Source: Actinoplanes liguriensis
Lineage (GTDB): Bacteria > Actinomycetota > Actinomycetes > Mycobacteriales > Micromonosporaceae
Direction of reading: 5' to 3'
Length of the DNA stretch: 15,509 nucleotides
Assembly (NCBI GenBank): GCA_000715855.1
Contig: KL571204.1
Location: 71,115-86,623 of the forward strand
Shown: piece by piece, positions 14,083 to 15,509 of the stretch
Layout: every line of letters starts with the position of its first letter
Numbering within the stretch: the stretch's first letter is position 1
The notes under the pieces: generated by a model
What the model was told of the DNA's origin: nothing
Database searches by the model: none
The model's input: the letters and a program-made list of their open reading frames with translations, nothing else
Program-made: the position numbers and the translations under genes

Positions 14083-15165
14083 ATGCGTAAGTCTCACGTT
14101 GTGCCGATGGTCGCCATCGCGGCGCTGTCGGCCCTTCCCGCCATGCCGGCCAGCGCCGCGGCGGATACAGACACCACCGCGCCTCAGGTCCAGTCGATCA
14201 CTTTCGACAAGTCGTCCGTGACGGTCTCCGGGCTCGCGACCCAGCTCGTGGGGGTCCGGGTCCGGCTGACCGACGTCTCCGGCGTCGTGCCCTACGCCGG
14301 AGACGTCGGCGAGAACTTCGCCCTGCCCTTCCTGCGGGTCACCGGCTCACTGAACAACACCATCCCGCTCACCCTCGCGGAGGGCACCGCCCAGGACGGG
14401 ATCTGGGTCGGCAACATGCCGGTCACCTCGGCGTGGAGCGGCAAGATCGAGCCGGTCAACGTCCAGGCCGTCGACAGCAGCAGCGCCCGCAACCGGCTCT
14501 CGGTCGACCCGCGGACGGTCGTGGAGACTCCCGCCCTGCAGGTGACCAGCTCGCACCGCCCCGCGGTGGACGTCACCTTCACGCCGGAGCCGCTGCCGAG
14601 CGGCAAGGCGTTCGTCGAGCACGTCCGGGCGTGGGACACCACCACCGGCAAGGCGTGGTCCGGTCTGCCGATCTCCCTCGGCGACGACATCGGCTGCGCC
14701 GAGGGCCTCACCGCCGCGGTGAAGACCAAGACCAGGTCGGACGGCACCTATGCGCGGACCCTGTCCTGGGCGCAGCGCAGCGTGATCCACTGCGCGTGGG
14801 TGGCCGGGGTCAGCCAGCCGGGCGTGAACGCGGGCACCACCGTGATCGCGAACGACTCCGGCTACGCGAAGACGAAGAAGTTCACGGTCAGCGTCACGGC
14901 GGCCGCGTCGGTCAAGGCCGGCCACAACCTCAACGTCACCGGCAGTGTCTCGCCGGTGAAGACCGGCAAGACCATCCAGCTGCAGCGGTACATCTCCGGC
15001 CGGACCTGGCGGACGGTGGGCACCGCCCAGGTGCGGGCGAGCGGGCGTTACACGCTGATCGCGACGCCGCCGGGCAAGGCCACCTACCAGTACCGGGTGT
15101 ACGCGCCGGGCGACTACAACACGGTTGGATCCGTCTCCAAGACGGTCAAGATCCGCGGCTTGTAG
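14083..15165 (+). CDS. Secreted Ig-like domain protein, first of a tandem paralog pair
   Basis: A 360-residue protein. MRKSHVVPMVAIAALSAL to ASA gives a Sec signal peptide, cleaved near residue 26. The mature N-terminal part (about 27-150) starts DTDTTAPQVQSITFDKSSVTV, a beta-sandwich-like domain with many short Val/Thr strands. A middle part (about 150-255) contains two Cys (in IGCAEG and IHCAWV) likely to form a disulfide. The last 100 residues, from KFTVSVTAAASVKAGHNLNV to SKTVKIRGL, match a recurring actinobacterial Ig-like module with LQRYISGRTWRTVG and GRYTLIATPPGKATYQYRV. There is no enzyme motif and no anchor, so it is probably a released surface or matrix protein. It lies 47 bp after the serine hydrolase stop but has its own -10 element. 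I cannot assign a named function. Confidence 0.82.
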   Translation: MRKSHVVPMVAIAALSALPAMPASAAADTDTTAPQVQSITFDKSSVTVSGLATQLVGVRVRLTDVSGVVPYAGDVGENFALPFLRVTGSLNNTIPLTLAEGTAQDGIWVGNMPVTSAWSGKIEPVNVQAVDSSSARNRLSVDPRTVVETPALQVTSSHRPAVDVTFTPEPLPSGKAFVEHVRAWDTTTGKAWSGLPISLGDDIGCAEGLTAAVKTKTRSDGTYARTLSWAQRSVIHCAWVAGVSQPGVNAGTTVIANDSGYAKTKKFTVSVTAAASVKAGHNLNVTGSVSPVKTGKTIQLQRYISGRTWRTVGTAQVRASGRYTLIATPPGKATYQYRVYAPGDYNTVGSVSKTVKIRGL

Positions 15166-15176
15166 GCAAGCAGTCC

Positions 15177-15209
15177 CACGGCCCGCCGAGCTGAGCTGCG
15201 CGGGCCGTG
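15177..15209. terminator. Hairpin after the first Ig-like paralog
   Basis: CACGGCCCGC (15177-15186) and GCGGGCCGTG (15200-15209) are perfect 10-bp complements around a 13-nt loop, 11 bp after the stop. There is no T-tract, as with the hairpin after the pectate lyase. Its likely role is to insulate the two paralogs transcriptionally. Confidence 0.65.
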
Positions 15210-15267
15210 TCGTGCGCGCCGCAAACCGGTTCGGCGACGCACCCCACCGGCGATTGACCTTTCTCCG

Positions 15268-15273
15268 TAGATT
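15268..15273 (+). promoter_or_regulatory. -10 element of a probable leaderless promoter, second paralog
   Basis: TAGATT, a TANNNT -10, ends 6 nt before the ATG at 15280. Position and flanking TCTCCGTA match the first paralog. GGCAAC between it and the ATG contains no SD, strengthening the case for leaderless translation. Confidence 0.6.
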
Positions 15274-15279
15274 GGCAAC

Positions 15280-15509
15280 ATGCGCAAGTCTCACGTTGTG
15301 CCGATGGCTGCCGTCCTGGCGCTGTCGATCCTCCCCGCCGTGCCGGCGAGTGCCGCGGCGGACACGGACACCGCCTCACCACAGCTCCGATCCATCACCT
15401 TCGACAAGACGTCCGTGACGGTCGCAGGGCTTCAGACCCAGCTCGTGCGGATCCGGGTCCGGCTGACCGACGAGTCCGGCGTCGCGCCGACCGGCGGTGA
15501 CGTGGTGGG
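15280..15509 (+). CDS. Secreted Ig-like domain protein, second tandem paralog (3' truncated by window end)
   Basis: The frame is open from ATG 15280 to the window edge, giving 76 complete codons. It reads MRKSHVVPMAAVLALS, then LPAVPASAAADTDTASPQ, SITFDKTSVTV and IRVRLTDESGV. Over 75 aligned residues, 57 match the gene at 14083 by hand count. It has the same signal peptide, the same mature start and the same -10 spacing, so it is a recent tandem duplicate. Changes cluster outside the signal peptide cleavage region and the FDK-SVTV core. Its C-terminal modules are beyond the window, and whether it remains intact cannot be seen. Confidence 0.85.
   Translation, partial: MRKSHVVPMAAVLALSILPAVPASAAADTDTASPQLRSITFDKTSVTVAGLQTQLVRIRVRLTDESGVAPTGGDVV

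Overview
The window is high-GC DNA with strongly GC-biased third codon positions, GTG/ATG starts, tight ATGA gene overlaps and actinomycete-style secreted proteins. This points to an actinobacterium. A filamentous Micromonosporaceae-like organism such as Actinoplanes is my guess, but nothing here proves the genus. The first bases are not genomic: positions 3-21 are the 19-bp Tn5 mosaic end used in Nextera libraries, so the left edge is a contig end with untrimmed adapter.

Region 1 (about 22-9402, + strand) is one tightly packed surface/exopolysaccharide operon. In order it holds the 3' end of an unidentified protein, a NodB-fold polysaccharide deacetylase without a signal peptide, a GT4 glycosyltransferase, a large DUF2206-type polytopic membrane protein, a second GT4 enzyme, a Wzx-like flippase, and a third and fourth GT4 enzyme. 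Four of the junctions are ATGA overlaps. The operon ends in a GC-rich hairpin with a T-tract at 9338-9402. The simplest reading is that cytoplasmic glycosyltransferases build a lipid-linked oligosaccharide, the deacetylase trims an N-acetyl sugar, the flippase exports it, and the DUF2206 protein glycosylates or polymerises outside. No priming glycosyltransferase, Wzy or Wzz of recognisable type lies in the window. The most striking DNA feature is a 167-bp palindrome (2124-2290) placed four codons after the start of the DUF2206 gene and read through in frame.

Region 2 (9429-10736, - strand) is a two-gene unit: a small two-helix membrane protein, then a membrane-anchored or secreted clan-A glycoside hydrolase resembling GH39/PslG. 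It faces the operon convergently and may process the polymer.

Region 3 (10737-15509, + strand) begins with a 368-bp divergent intergenic region that has an AT-rich island and a recognisable promoter. It then encodes secreted proteins: a PL1 pectate lyase with an N-terminal jelly-roll-like domain and a Thr/Ala/Pro linker, a serine beta-lactamase/D-Ala-D-Ala carboxypeptidase family enzyme, and two tandem paralogous secreted Ig-like proteins, the second cut by the window end. Both paralogs have a TANANT -10 element ending exactly 6 nt before the ATG, which suggests leaderless mRNAs. Long perfect hairpins without T-tracts follow the pectate lyase and the first paralog.

I saw no tRNA, rRNA, CRISPR array, transposase or phage gene.
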